Shown here: piece by piece, positions 22,954-34,422 of the stretch
Layout: each line of letters begins with the position of its first letter
How positions within the stretch are numbered: the stretch's first letter is position 1
Assembly (NCBI GenBank): GCA_006176705.1
Contig: QRFJ01003355.1
Location: 62,001-126,000, forward strand
DNA from: Cocos nucifera
Lineage: Eukaryota > Streptophyta > Magnoliopsida > Arecales > Arecaceae
Direction: 5' to 3'
Length of the DNA stretch: 64,000 bases
Translations under genes and position numbers: made by a program
Notes under the pieces: generated by a model
Databases searched by the model: none
The model's input: only the letters and a program-made list of their open reading frames with translations
What the model was told of the DNA's origin: nothing

Positions 22954-22954
<1 letters not shown>

Positions 22955-23800
22955 CATGTACGTATGCATGTAGTAGAGGGATGTCAGCTGACCCGGCTGC
23001 GACCTCAGCCAAAACACGAATCCCAACACATTTCCGGAATTGAGCGGGCTACGAGCAAGGCGCCATGGCATGTCTCGCCGAACGCTAATCACACCACCGG
23101 CAACCCCCCCTCCCTGCTGCTCTTGCCGTCCAAACGGCGGTTGGCACTTGTCGGCCCCAAAATTCCTTCCCGTTCGGTAGTTCCAGTCAAGGAAAAGGCA
23201 TGGAAGGCTCCAGGCTTCCCTCCTATCTTACGCGGCCTGCGGGTAAGAAGAGACACGTCTGTTTGAAAGGGAAGGCAGGTGCACTTGGTGCTTGCTGAAT
23301 TTACCGCGCAGTGTTTTATTTGCACACAGGGACAATTGGAAATTGTGCGCCCTCGGGAGCCCCAACGGATGCAACGATGCATGGGTTAAGGCCGGTAAAT
23401 GTTTTAATTTCGAGCAATTTTCTAGTTTTATAGGCTCGGTCAAACGACCCTTGAATTCGTCAAAAGGTCATGATGATGTGAATCCTCGGCCAGCGAACCC
23501 TGTCAAATTATTATTCCTTTCAGGGAGCATGTTTCCGATTTTTTTTAATTTTTTATTTTTAAAAATATTTCCGTCCCTAATTTATTTTTTAAATTTCCGT
23601 ATTCAACCGACGATTTGATCTCGTTGATGTGGTTTTTTTCCTCCAATTTTTTTTTTTTAATTTTAGGACGAACGGAGAAATCACCAGGGGGAGGAGCGGG
23701 GGCGGCACGGGGAGAGGCGTGTGGGGAGCTGCGGAGCAGTGGCCGAGGGCAGTGCGGGAGGGTGGAAGGAGCTGCGGAGGGCGCGGGATATGGATTCGGA
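22954..23800. other. no gene recognised, moderate GC
   Basis: Overlapping frames on both strands (100 codons at 22964-23266; 108 codons at 23292-23618) have no motif I recognise, and neither strand is clearly coding. The stretch 23680-23800 is G-rich. It could be diverged repeat or a former gene edge. Confidence 0.4.
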
Positions 23801-24990
23801 GGAAGGAAAAAAAAAAAAAAAAATTATTATTATTATTATTATTAAAATAAATTATTAAAATTTTAATAATAAATTTTTTTAATAAAAAATATATTTTTAA
23901 AATATTAATAATATATTATTTTTAAAAAATAAATATAAAATATTAATTTTAAAAGATCATTTTGAAAAATATGTGGGAGAAAGAAGAAAGATTTTTAAAA
24001 ATAATAAAATTTTATTTTTAAAATTATCTAACCACGGGAGGAGAAGGTAAAAAAAGAAAAAAATTTAAAATATTATTTTAAAAATAAATAATATTTTTAA
24101 CATAAAATAATATTTTTAAAAATAAATTTTTAAAAAATATTTTCTTTAAAAAAAATTATTTTTTTAAAATTAATAATTTATTATTATTTAAAAACTCTAT
24201 TTTAAACTTTGTAGCTGAATGTCGAACATCCGTACTCCCACTCTGATGCTATCCATGGCTCCTCCACCTCCACTCATATAATTTTTAAAAAATATTTTTT
24301 AAAATAATATTTTATTATTATTATAAATTTTTATTGCTTTCCCTTCTTCTTACAATTTCATGTCGGATACCCATCTTTCCTTCGGTGCCATCGTCCGCTC
24401 CTTTGCCTGGCCACCACTCTTTTGCATTACTCACCACTTATGCACGATCTTTCTTCTTAGAATTTAAAAAATAATTTTAAAATAATAATAAAATATTATT
24501 TTTAATAAAAAAATATTTAAAAATAAAATAAAATATTTAATTTAATTTTTAAAATAATAATAAAATATTATTTTTAAAAAAAATAATTTAAGAAAATATG
24601 GATAGGCACCGGCGAGCGGTAGCCGCATGGAGGAGCTGTGGGTGGTGTTGGTGGAGGAGTTTGGATGTTCGGTGCAAAACCATAGGAGAAAAAAAAATAA
24701 AAAATATATATTTTAAATAATAATAAAATATTTTTTAAAAATATAATTTTAAAAAATATATCGATGGATGCAAAAGAGCGATGGTTGAGTAAAAGAATCG
24801 CGAGATGTGCCGAAGGAAGTGTAGGCGTTCGACGCAGAGCCATAAAAAATGAAATAAAAAATAATAATAATAATAAATTATTTTTAAATTAATATATTAT
24901 TATTATTTTTAGTTTTTTTTAAAAAAATATATAATTTTTAAAATTAATAATATTATTATTTATTTATTTGGGATTTCTTTCTTCTCCTCT
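23801..24990. repeat. AT-rich low-complexity tract with (TTA)n start
   Basis: A poly-A run and (TTA)8-like run at 23808-23844 open more than 1 kb of TTTAAAA and AATAATA words. Two GC-rich islands (24230-24265 and 24600-24660) interrupt it. No gene is visible. Confidence 0.7.
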
Positions 24991-25366
24991 GCGCATCCTT
25001 TCGACCCCCCACATGTCAACCGCTATTTTGCACACCTCCCTAGCCTCCCGCATGCTGGCAGTCTATCCCTATCTTATACATCTGTGGATCCTCCATCTGT
25101 GCCACGCCTCCCACTATTGGTGGGTTCTTCGTGCCCACCCCCCTCTAGCACAACCCACAGCTCGTCCTTCCATCGCCCGCCACTCCTTCGTGTCTCCTCC
25201 TCCAGCATCGAGCCCCCTCTCTCCTATCGCCCACACCCCTTCGAACTTCTGATGCCACCTCCTGCCGGCCCCCAAACCCCACCCCCTCCCCCTATGGTGG
25301 GTTCTCCGCCACCCCTTTCATTCGTCAAAAAAAAAAAAAAAGAAAGACCGGTGCCAAGATGTTTTA
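24991..25366. other. pyrimidine-rich stretch, no gene recognised
   Basis: C/T-rich sequence yields two overlapping Pro/Ser-rich plus-strand frames (24968-25252 and 25084-25389), a composition effect. It ends in a poly-A run at about 25327-25341. Confidence 0.5.
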
Positions 25367-25393
25367 GAAATCACCGATTGAATCGGTGATTTC
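25367..25393. repeat. perfect 27-bp palindrome
   Basis: GAAATCACCGATT, one G, then AATCGGTGATTTC: arms of 13 bases with a one-base centre. It stands alone in AT-rich sequence next to a poly-A run. Confidence 0.9.
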
Positions 25394-26720
25394 AACATGG
25401 ACAGTAATTTGGAAAATAAGTTGGGGAAGGAGGTATTTTTGAAAATAAGAAATAAAAAATTCTATATTTTTAGCCCCTTTTTTATTGGATAAATTAGATA
25501 GTGGCAAAAGAAGGACAATGGAGAGTTGTTGCCAACACGGTCGAGAGTGGTGGTGGTGTAGCTTAATGGCAAATCCTGATGATAAATGCTAAAAATGGAG
25601 AGGATTTGGCCGTCGTTGAGCTTGATGAGTAAGTCTCGATCATATTAAATCGGCAACAATGATGGCATCCTTGAGGTGATATTAGCAATAATGAGCCCCA
25701 GAGCCACCGTCAATGAAGGAGGCGGAGATAAAGAATTTGGTATCAATGGTGATGAAGGAATCGATGATTTCACAGATGGAGAGGAAGGTTATGTTTGGCA
25801 TATAGCTTTTAAGATAACTTTAATTTATTTAAGCTACTTATGTTTGATGGGGATAGCTTATGATCCATAAGTTGGTTTTTATTGACAGCTTGTTCATCCA
25901 AAAATTCAAAATAAAAAATTAGTTAAATATTTTTTTATTTTTAAATTTATTTTTTATTTTTAAAAAAATTATTCACTTAACATTTAAGTTTTCTCCTTTA
26001 TTCTTTATTTTTTAAAATCTATCTACAAAAATCATACTACGGTAACTATACATTTCATTAATTTTTAATTTAAACTTAAAAAATACCACATAATTTTTAT
26101 TTTTATTATTTCATAATTTTTTATTTTATTATTTAATAAAATTAATTTTTATTATATTTATTATATTTAATTAAATTAAATATTTAAAATAATATTAAAA
26201 ATAAATATTTTTTATTATTTTATATATAATAATTTACTGATATAATTAATTTTTATTAAATATTTAAATTAATACAGCTACTGTTATAGTCATAGATCAT
26301 AGTTTAAGCTATAACTATAATTCAATAATGGTAACAACTACAACTGCATGCCAAAGGTGTTGAGAATGTCAAATGAATGAAGTGGGTGCCGTCGTGGGTA
26401 TTCGGGACAGCGGTGGATGGAGGTGAGAGAGGAATAACCTGAGTTAAGAGTGCGGCCCAGAAAAGCGATGTGCACGAAGCATGCGAACTTAAAAATGCCC
26501 TCTCCCTTTGCGCTTGATTTACGTACCTGCCACTCGATGCTTTCCTTGGGTCGCGGCGTGTCTTCAAAACGGTCATTTCGATCATCCACAAACAAGTAAA
26601 ACGATCAACAAGCAAGCATGTGTGTTATTTTGATGGTCTAGCATTGACCAGGTAACGCTCGCCAAAAGAAGTACCAATTAACCAATTGTTGCTGTTGCTT
26701 TCCTCATGTGGAATGATCGG
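25394..26720. other. intergenic AT-rich DNA, no gene recognised
   Basis: The part at 25900-26330 is extremely AT-rich. A GC-richer patch at 26340-26640 has overlapping minus-strand frames (26322-26615 and 26338-26595) without known motifs. Confidence 0.5.
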
Positions 26721-27314
26721 CTAGAAATCAAAAAATTACATTGATGCGATGGACGGCAAAAAATCTATAAAACAAGTTTACTTATTGTCAAAATCTTTCG
26801 ATGATTAAGTCAGTAAGGAGAATAATTCTAGAAAGTCAAAGATAAGAATGAGAGCTTATGATAAGAAAAGCTTACTTGGTCCTTCTTATATAATCGATAT
26901 TTATAGGATAGAAAGAAGCTGTTACTATATAACTCTTGTCCCTGAATGTTTGAAACATGCGAGTTATGGCTTTTAGTAGGCGGTTATCTTATTGATTGTC
27001 ATTAAAGACTGAATAATGAACCGCACGTGGGAGAATATTGCATGCCGAGTCTATGAGGAGTTAATAGCTTTGTTGAATAATCGTCGCTTGACCCCTATTT
27101 TTTCAAGATCAAGATAGTCGATTAAACATCGAAGAAGTCGTCAATCCAAATATTATTCAGGATTGTTGGTTGCATATTGATCTTAGTCGACTCAACTTAA
27201 TCAGCTAAACTTGATTGACGAAACATAGTCGGCTGAACTTGATCGACGGAATATAGTCGGCTCAACTTGATCTGTAGAACATAATCAGCTCAGCGACGAG
27301 GATCTACCCCAACA
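26721..27314 (-). repeat. 3' LTR of short minus-strand element
   Basis: The minus-strand start is TGTTGGGGTAGATCC next to the purine tract. It has repeated GATCGACGGAA and GTCGGCT words near the start. The outer end near CTAGAAATC is approximate. Confidence 0.65.
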
Positions 27315-28543
27315 CTTGCTCCCTAACTCCTGAGTCCGATTATGTAGCTTTTAATCGGACGAAAGGAGTTAATTATCGTATAGATCCGAGTTGCTTTTTT
27401 TCGACAATCTGCACTTATTTTTGCCTCGAAAGCTATGCCTAGCTGTTCCATTGTTTCATAGAACGAGTTGCCGAATTTGGAGCATAGTCGCACATTATTT
27501 CGTCGAATCAAAACATAGTTGCTTAGAGAAAGTTTTTCTGATTTATTTCGGACCAATCGATCTTTAGTCAGTTGGGAGCAAGCAAACTAACTACTTTTTT
27601 GTTCGCTTTGGCCTGCATGCAAACTGTAGCTTATATGCTTACGATCTTTAAGCCATAGCTGGTACGCTTGCAGTTGCTGGACCTTTCAATTCATTTTGCT
27701 TTTCTGTTAATCGGTTATTAGCTGAATAACGTTTCGTTGGGTACTAGCCGATGGAGCAATCATTTGGTTGGGTGTCAAGTGACCAAGTTATGGATCGGTG
27801 AACATCTTTAGACGTTTTACACCAAGATCTTTGGTTCGGTGAACATCTTTAGATATTTTGCATCAAGATCTTTAAATCCGACTATTAGAGTTTTGTATTC
27901 AGTTTGAAGCTTTGAAGCCAGACCAGAGAGCATACTCGATCACCATCCCATCAATGTTGCTCACCGACGTTTGGAGGAGCTTTCCAAATCATCTGCCCTT
28001 CCGATGGACCCTTCAATATTTAAATTAGTTGAAGAAAGGCAATAGCCAAAGATGGAGTGGACTTAGTTGGCCTTCAGATGAGATGAACTTACTCAGCCTC
28101 CAAATGAAGTAGAGTTAGTCGGCCTTATAGTGATGTAGAACTTATTCGGCCTTTTGATAAGAACGAATGTATTCAGCCTTCTAATGAATAGGAAGTTACT
28201 CGACTTTCTGGTGAGGATGAAGTTACTCGGCCTTCTAATAAGGATGAAGTTATTCGGCCTTCTCAGCATTCTCAATCTTTTTAAGCATTTTCAACTTTTT
28301 CGGGCTTTTGATGACCTACTTTTTGAAGTCAGCTTTTTGAAGTCCTTAGCCTTTTTATAACTGCTGCTTTGAGGAGCATGTTGGACAGGAGGCTCTTCAT
28401 GGCCAAAAGAGCGTTTGGCGGAACTGGTGGATTCATTTTGAGCTCTCGTTTATGCCATGGTTCTTTCTTGTGAGGGATTTAGAGCTTATATCCCCTTCTC
28501 GGCATGCTAAACTATTGCTGCTTTCCTCCGGTAGAGTGGTTGC
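27315..28543 (-). other. interior of short LTR element, non-coding
   Basis: No protein domain was recognised on either strand. It includes the 30-bp tandem array at 28079-28270. The 77-codon frame at 27323-27556 has no known motif. Confidence 0.5.
28079..28270. repeat. tandem array of about 30-bp units
   Basis: About six diverged units of the form GATGAAGTTACTCGGCCTTC plus TAATAAG. On the minus strand the translation shows a 10-residue period (RRPNNFILI, RRPSNFILT, RKSSNFLFI), which reflects the repeat and does not indicate a protein. Confidence 0.8.
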
Positions 28544-29171
28544 CTAGAAATCTAGGATTGTGCTGGTGCGACGGACGTCAGAGAATCTACAAAAGAAGTC
28601 CACTTATCAGAGATTGTCCAGTGAGAGATCCTTCGATGATTAAGTCAGTCGGAGAAGGAGAACAGCTTTAGAAAGCCAAAGACAAGAGTGAGAGCTTATG
28701 ATAAGAAAAGCATACTTGGTCCCTCTTATGTTACTAATATTTATACGATAGAAATGAGCTATTACCGTGTAACTCTTGTCCAGGATGTGGGAGTTATGGC
28801 TTTTAGTAGGCGGTTATCTTATTGATTGCCGTTAAAGACTAAATAATAGGCTGCATGTAGGCGAGTATTGTGCGTCGAGTTTATGAGTATTTAATAGTCC
28901 TATTGAATAACCGCCGCTCGATCCTCATTTTTTCGGAATCAAGATAGTCGATTAGAGATCGAAGAAGTTGTCAATCCTGAATATTATTCAGGATTGTTGG
29001 TTGCATGTTGATCTTAATCGGCTCAACTTAGTTAGCTGAACTTGATCGACGGAATATAGTTGGCTTAATTTAGTTGGCTAAACTTGATTGGTGGAACATA
29101 ATTGACTCAACTTAGTCGGCTGAATTTGGTTGGCAGAACGTAGTCGGCTCAGCGACGAGAATTTGCCCCAA
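28544..29171 (-). repeat. 5' LTR of short minus-strand element
   Basis: Direct repeat of 26721-27314 with the same block order. It ends at CCCCAA, where the partner has CCCCAACA. The last bases are therefore altered and the target duplication cannot be read. Confidence 0.65.
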
Positions 29172-29936
29172 TGGTTGCAATACCTAATTAGCAGTTATAA
29201 GGGCAGTCCCAGCATTGCCGCGGCGGCCATTGTTAAATTACAGCTGCAGGTAATTCTGAGCCCCAAAATCGTCTTGCAATATTATTTACCGTGCAGAGGA
29301 GCAAACTAGTGATTGTGGTAAATTACTCACTGACCTTAGAAAATCTAATGAGAAATGCCTTCATGTGGTAACCTTGGACAAGCTCCTTAATTTTATCCTC
29401 CATTGCTCTTGAGGGCGGAAGGGAAATGCTCTTTTGATGGACGCCGACGAGGCAAAGCTAAAAAGGTGACGGAATTAGATGCTTCTAAACATCCCTCCCA
29501 CTCCATCCAGTTGTTCTTTTCTTGGGAGTCAGACTACTGATGGAATTTCGCAGCGGTACCCTCAAGAATCCACCAATATGCGTGGGCGTAGAGCCAAAAG
29601 TGAGTCGCACGTGCGCAGCACGCTCCAATCTCGCACGTCCTTAGTCGACCAAAATGCCCTTCCAATCCAAACTTTACATCTCATCCTTTAATAAAACAGT
29701 TGTTAGTGTCGCAATGGAAGTTACCTTGCAACGATGCCCCCCCCAAAAAAAAAAAAAAAAAAAAAAAAAGGGTAATCTTGTGTCATGTATAGATGGATAT
29801 TACCAGCACGTCCGTCCAAAAAATAATAGAAATATTAACGTGCAATGATTTTATGGAATAATAACATCATTTCAATGGTTAATGATGGCCAGAAGTGTAG
29901 GGGATTATATATAAGTTTTAGTCTTAATATAGAATA
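29172..29936. other. intergenic, no gene recognised
   Basis: The frame at 29479-29691 has no motif that I know. A run of 8 C followed by 25 A (29737-29769) is present. The last five bases GAATA are the left copy of the target duplication of the next element. Confidence 0.5.
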
Positions 29937-30815
29937 TGTTGGGGATAAACCCCGCTTCTACCAAAGTCAAATTCGGTGCCCAGCCTGATGCGGCCAATAG
30001 CCACGGAAGAGCTTCGGCGGACGCATCTTAGCCGAACTCCTACATCCGGTCGAACTCCTCAGCGACCGGACCTCAACCGAAGTCCTTCAACCGACCGAAT
30101 TCTCCAGCGGCCGAACTCCTCAAACGACCATCCCTTCAGTCGGTCGAGCTCCTTCGGACAACCAGCGTCCGAACTCCTCAGCAGTCAGCAGCGGGCCGAA
30201 CTACTTAGCTGCCGAACTACTTCTGATTGCCCATTCATCGAGCTTCAGTCAGACTCCTGCAAAAGCTGAACTGTCTCCGCGTCGTTACAGTCAGGCGCCT
30301 GCGGGAGCCGAACTCCCCCCAAAGCTTCCTCTCTGGCCAAGCTTCTAAGGAAGCCGGACTTCCTGCGGACCTCTCCAACGATCGAGCTTCTACGGAAGCC
30401 GGACTCCCTACAGGCTTCTCAATGGCCGAACTCCTTATGATGGATTCATGTAGACGATTTCGCTACGGTTACACGACAATAACGATCGGCATTTATCGGC
30501 AATAACGATCGGCAATAACGATTGACATTAATCAGGACAGTTACGATGCTCATTAACCAAGACGGTTACAACAAGCTCCCTCTATAAAAGGATCCTCCGA
30601 ATACACTTACGTCAGGTTCTGAAAACTCTTTTTTCTTCCTAAAAACTCCACCGAGCACTCCATTCCTATTGACTGGAGTTGACTTGAGCGTCGGAGGGTC
30701 CTACCGGAGCCACCCCCCACCGGCTTCAAGGGACTTTATTTTGCAGGTCCCCGATGGCAACCTCATCGGCCTCAACTCCGGCGAACTCCGGCGATGACCA
30801 ATTTCTGCATCAACA
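29937..30815 (+). repeat. 5' LTR (879 bp)
   Basis: Bounded by TGTTGGGG and CAACA. TATAAAAG at 30583-30590 marks the promoter. Rich in CCGAACTCC and CGAGCTTC words. It differs from the 3' LTR by scattered changes and lacks a short block around TCGTACTCCCAGCGGC present there. Confidence 0.9.
30583..30590 (+). promoter_or_regulatory. LTR TATA box
   Basis: TATAAAAG in a CTCCCTC context, conserved in the 3' LTR at 35091 and in element 1 at 7552. Confidence 0.65.
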
Positions 30816-30817
30816 GA

Positions 30818-30835
30818 TTGGCGCTAGAGGAAGGG
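30818..30835 (+). promoter_or_regulatory. putative primer-binding site
   Basis: TTGGCGCTAGAGGAAGGG begins two bases after the LTR end. The TTGGCGC start is common in gypsy elements. I did not assign the tRNA. Confidence 0.6.
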
Positions 30836-31149
30836 CTGACCCTCCGAGGTTTCCTTGTTCTTAAAGGAGTGCTCGACGATGATTTCTAGAGTTCTCTCCG
30901 AAAGAGAAAGTGCCTCGAGAGCTTCGACTCGGTGATCGGCAGCCTGCGCGCCAGATCCGTCTGTTCCTGTCTCAGCCCCAATAGCCCAGTTTTCATACGA
31001 AGCCATCACAGACATGGGGCAGTTTAATCTGCTGGTCAGATCTGTGGCCCCGCCATGAGGACGCGAGGAACCGGCCATAAGGAAAAGCTTTTGGGCATAC
31101 CAATCATCCTTAGGAAAGAGAAACGGAGAGCAGAAGTTCTTCCGTAGAA

Positions 31150-32340
31150 GTTTTCACAAGGAGATCGGAATGAAGTTCGGCGAAAGCAAGGCCGAACTCC
31201 CCCTCGGAAGCTCAGCATTGGAATGAAGTTCAGCTCAAGTGAGGCCGAACTTTCCTTCGAAGCTCACCATCAAGTGAAGTTCGGCGCAAGCAAGGGTGGA
31301 ACAATGTTCTCCCGTGGAATGAAGTTCGGTATAAGTGAGGCCGAACTCTGCTGCACATCATCGGAATGAAGTTCGGTATAAGTTAAGCCGAACTCCACCA
31401 TCTCAAGAATGTCATCAATGAAACCTCCTACAAAGAATTCACAGGAGGCGGAGTGAAGTTCGGTAGATAAAGCAAAGTTGAGCTCCACTTCGAGCTCGAC
31501 GTCAAGGAAGTTCAGGTAACGAAGTAAGAAGTTCCCCCACAGAAGGTCTCGCGAGAAAGTGGAATGAAGATTCGGAATGAAGTCCGGTGCGAGGAAAGCC
31601 GAGCTTCCCCTCGAACATGAAGTCCTCTCATGGAAGCTTTCACGGGAAAGCGAAGCGAAGTTCGGCGTAAGTGAGGCCGAATTCCAGTCCGAGTATGTCA
31701 CCAAGGAAGCCTCCTACAAAGATTTCACACGAGATGAGACGAAGTTCGGCCGAGCTCACAACCACCCCAGGGCAAGCGAGGACTCCTTCCCGAGTATGAC
31801 TCCAACGAAGCCCCGACGAAGTGGCATGAAGTCCTCCCACGGAAGCTTTCGCGGGAAAGCGGAATAAAGTTCGGCAGCTCAAGGAAAGCCGAGCTCACCT
31901 ATGAGCTCGTTGTCAAAGAAGTCTGGACAAAAGAAGCAGGAAGTTCGGTGGAAGCAAGGCCAAACTTTCCTCGGAAGCTCATCATTGGAATGAAGTTCGG
32001 CTCAAATGAGGCCGAACTTTCCTTCGAAGCTCACAATCAAGTGAAGTTCGGCATAAGTGAGGCCGAACTCCGCAACTCATCATTAGAATAAAGTTCGGCG
32101 GAAGCAAGGCCGAACTCCCCCTCAGAAGCTCAGCATTGGAATGAAGTTCGGCTCAAGTGAGGCCGAACTTTCCTTCGAAGCTCACCATCAAGTGAAGTTC
32201 GGCGCAAGCAAGGGTGGAACAATGTTCTCCCATGGAATGAAGTTCGGTATAAGTGAGGCCGAACTTTGCTGTACATCATCGGAATGAAGTTCGGTATAAG
32301 TGAGGCTGAACTTCCCCCTCGAGTATGTCATCAACGAAAC
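31150..32340. repeat. array of short hairpin repeats (GAAGTTCGGC ... GCCGAACTTC)
   Basis: Many copies of GAAGTTCGGC followed after about 9-12 bases by GCCGAACTTC or GCCGAACTCC form small inverted repeats in tandem. A block of roughly 170 bp at 31215-31383 recurs nearly unchanged at 32133-32301, offset by 918 bp, so part of the array was duplicated as a unit. The long minus-strand frame at 31270-31704 is a product of this composition. No protein is inferred. Confidence 0.8.
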
Positions 32341-32849
32341 CCCTAGAAGGATTTCACAGGAGGTGAGATGAAGTTAGACCGCACTCGAGACTGCCTCAGG
32401 GCGAGCAAGGCCGAACTCTCCTCTTGTACGTCACCAAGGCGGCCCCTGCAAAGAAATCATGGGAGGTGCAATGAAGTTCGGGCAAGCAGAGCCGACCCCC
32501 TCCCGACAAGCAAGAAAGTCCGGACAAAGAAGCATGAAGTTCTCTCGCGGAAGGTTTTACGGGAAAGTAGAATGAACCTCCGCGCAAGCGAGGTCGAACC
32601 ACCTCGAGCTCGTCATCGAGGAAGCCCCGACAGAGGATCATGAATTTCTCCCGCAGAAGTTTTCGCAAGAAGGCGGAATGAAGTTAGGTCGCGCTCTCGA
32701 TCTCCCCAGCACAAGCAAGGCCCGAACTTCTCGAGCTCAACACGAAGGAAGTCCCAACAGAAGGATGCGAATAAGTCCTCCTCCCGAATGGTTCGGCAAC
32801 TATGCCCCACTACTCTAACTCGAATTCTCAGCGAAGTTAAGAGCCGGCC

Positions 32850-33160
32850 ATCAAGACCTGAAGAATTATGGACACCCCAAACGTGCGCGATCGAAGCAAG
32901 TAATGCCCCTACCATCGCGACCACGACCATGACACTGAGGAATACATTTAGACGAGATTGAAGAGCTCATCAAAAAGAGACGACGGGGTAAATTCCTTCG
33001 ACGCCAGCCTGAAGCAGGAGAAGATCGGCTAAGAGCGCTGCCATAATGAGAAACTACAAGGTCGGCCGCCTCACGGCGTTATCAACGTTACCCCAGGGAG
33101 GGGCTAGATACATTGGCGATTTATCACCTTCCAACGTTAAAGCCAAGAGGAGCATGCTCC
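32850..33160 (+). pseudogene. gag tail remnant in non-autonomous element
   Basis: CATCGCGACCACGACCATGA (32917-32936) and the following GAGATTGAAGAGCTCATC match the HDHGHNTEE...EIEEL segment of gag in element 1 (about 1160-1230). Then CGGCGTTATCAACG matches its GVINTILGG segment (about 1339-1365). Stops and frame changes are present. Nothing of pol follows; the sequence passes to the 115-bp array within about 200 bp. Confidence 0.75.
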
Positions 33161-33348
33161 AAATTAAAGAGGCCAGCATGAGATAGAGGAGGTCATCTGG
33201 ATGGGACTTACTACCCGATGGATCTCAGACGAAGAACGCCCCGACGACTCTGAAACAAAAATGTGCTGCTCGTAACTTTTCTTCGATAAAATTCTTCCCT
33301 TATGATAATATTGTTTTGGGATGCAAAAACTGTACGATGACAGCCCGC

Positions 33349-34100
33349 GTTAGGAACAGGAGGAAGACCTCGTCCTAACGCGAGCAAATTCGAAGGCCTC
33401 GTTCACCTTAGACGAGACGGAGGGAGAGGCTCGGACGACGGTCCGCATGTGCCCCCACAGCCCATTAGGAACAGGAGGAAGATCTCGTCCTAACGCGAGC
33501 AAAGTCGAAGGCCTCGTTCACCTTAGACGAGATGGAGGGAGAGGCTCGGACGACGGTCCGCATGTGCCCCCACAGCCCGTTAGGAATAGGAGGAGACCTC
33601 GTCCTAACGCGAGCAAAGTCGAAGGCCTCGTTCACCTTAGATGAGATGGGGGGAGAGGCTCGGACGACGGTCCGCATGTGCCCCCACAGTCCGTTAGGAA
33701 CAGGAGGAAGACCTCATCCTAACGCGAGCAAAGTCGAAGGCCTCGTTCACCTTAGACGAGATGGGGGAGAGGCTCGGACGACGGTCCGCATGTGCCCCCA
33801 CAGCCCGTTAGGAACAGAAGGAAGATCTCTAATGCGAGCAAAGTCGAAGGCCTCGTTCACCTTAGACGAGATGGGGGAGAGGTTCGGACGATGGTTCGCA
33901 TGTGCCCCACTCCTAATGCGAGCAAAGTCGAAGGCCTCGTTCACTTTAGACGAGATGGGGAGAGGTTCGGACTCCTAACGCGAGCAAAGTCGAAGGCCTA
34001 GTTCACCTTAGACGAGATGGGGGGAGAGGCTCGGACGACGATCCGCATGTGCCCCCACAGCCCGTGAGGAATAGGAGGAGGACCTCGTCCTAACGCGAGC
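33349..34100 (+). repeat. tandem array of 114-115-bp units
   Basis: Unit starts (GTTAGG or ATTAGG) occur at 33349, 33464, 33579, 33693 and 33807, then shortened units follow to about 34100. Each has CGTCCTAACGCGAGCAAAGT, GTTCACCTTAGACGAGATGG and CGGACGACGGTCCGCATGTG. All six frames stay partly open, but the frames follow the period and are not genes. Same array as at 5340-6180. Confidence 0.92.
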
Positions 34101-34404
34101 ACCCGCATCGACCTCAGCCAGAGGGGATAAGATCTCCTCCGAGCGACCCTATCAACCTCGGTCAAATAAGGTCCCCCCCGAGCGATTGGGCTGACCTCGA
34201 CTGAAGAGCGTCGACTTCGACCTCGGCAAGAGATAGAATTTTTTTCAAGTGACCGAATCGACCTCGGCTAGAGAGCCTCAACTTCAGCATCAACTTTAGC
34301 CAGAGATGAAATCTCCCTCGAACTTCGACATGGACTGACACGAGGCCCGGAAGAAGACTTCGGCAGTCGCCTTTTCTGCAATCCCTTTCTTTGAGTTTCG
34401 AACT

Positions 34405-34422
34405 TGGGAGTGGGGGGGTTAG
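34405..34422 (+). promoter_or_regulatory. polypurine tract
   Basis: GGGAGTGGGGGGG directly before the 3' LTR; element 1 has the same G-run at the same distance. Confidence 0.75.

Larger units (their letters stand above)
26721..29171 (-). mobile_element. short non-autonomous LTR retrotransposon, minus strand
   Basis: Two direct repeats of about 600 bp (26721-27314 and 28544-29171) share blocks such as TTCGATGATTAAGTCAGT, GAGAGCTTATGATAAGAAAA and GATTGTTGGTTGCAT. They enclose a 1.2-kb interior. On the minus strand the left copy starts TGTTGGGGTAGATCC and is preceded by a purine tract CAGGAGTTAGGGAGCAAG, so it is the 3' LTR. The interior has no pol homology that I can recognise. TGTTGGGG at the LTR start suggests a gypsy-type relative of the two larger elements, but the rest is not obviously the same. 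Confidence 0.7.

Noticed and set aside
22964..23618. Possible small genes with 100- and 108-codon plus-strand frames
   Set aside because: No motif, no initiation or splice support, and comparable frames exist on the other strand.
31270..32930. Several minus-strand frames of 80-144 codons
   Set aside because: Products of the TTCGG/CCGAA repeat composition in the non-autonomous gypsy interior.
33447..34001. Series of open frames on both strands with repeated MCPHSPLG and KVEGLVHL words
   Set aside because: They are translations of the 115-bp tandem array; period and composition explain them, and both strands are open alike.
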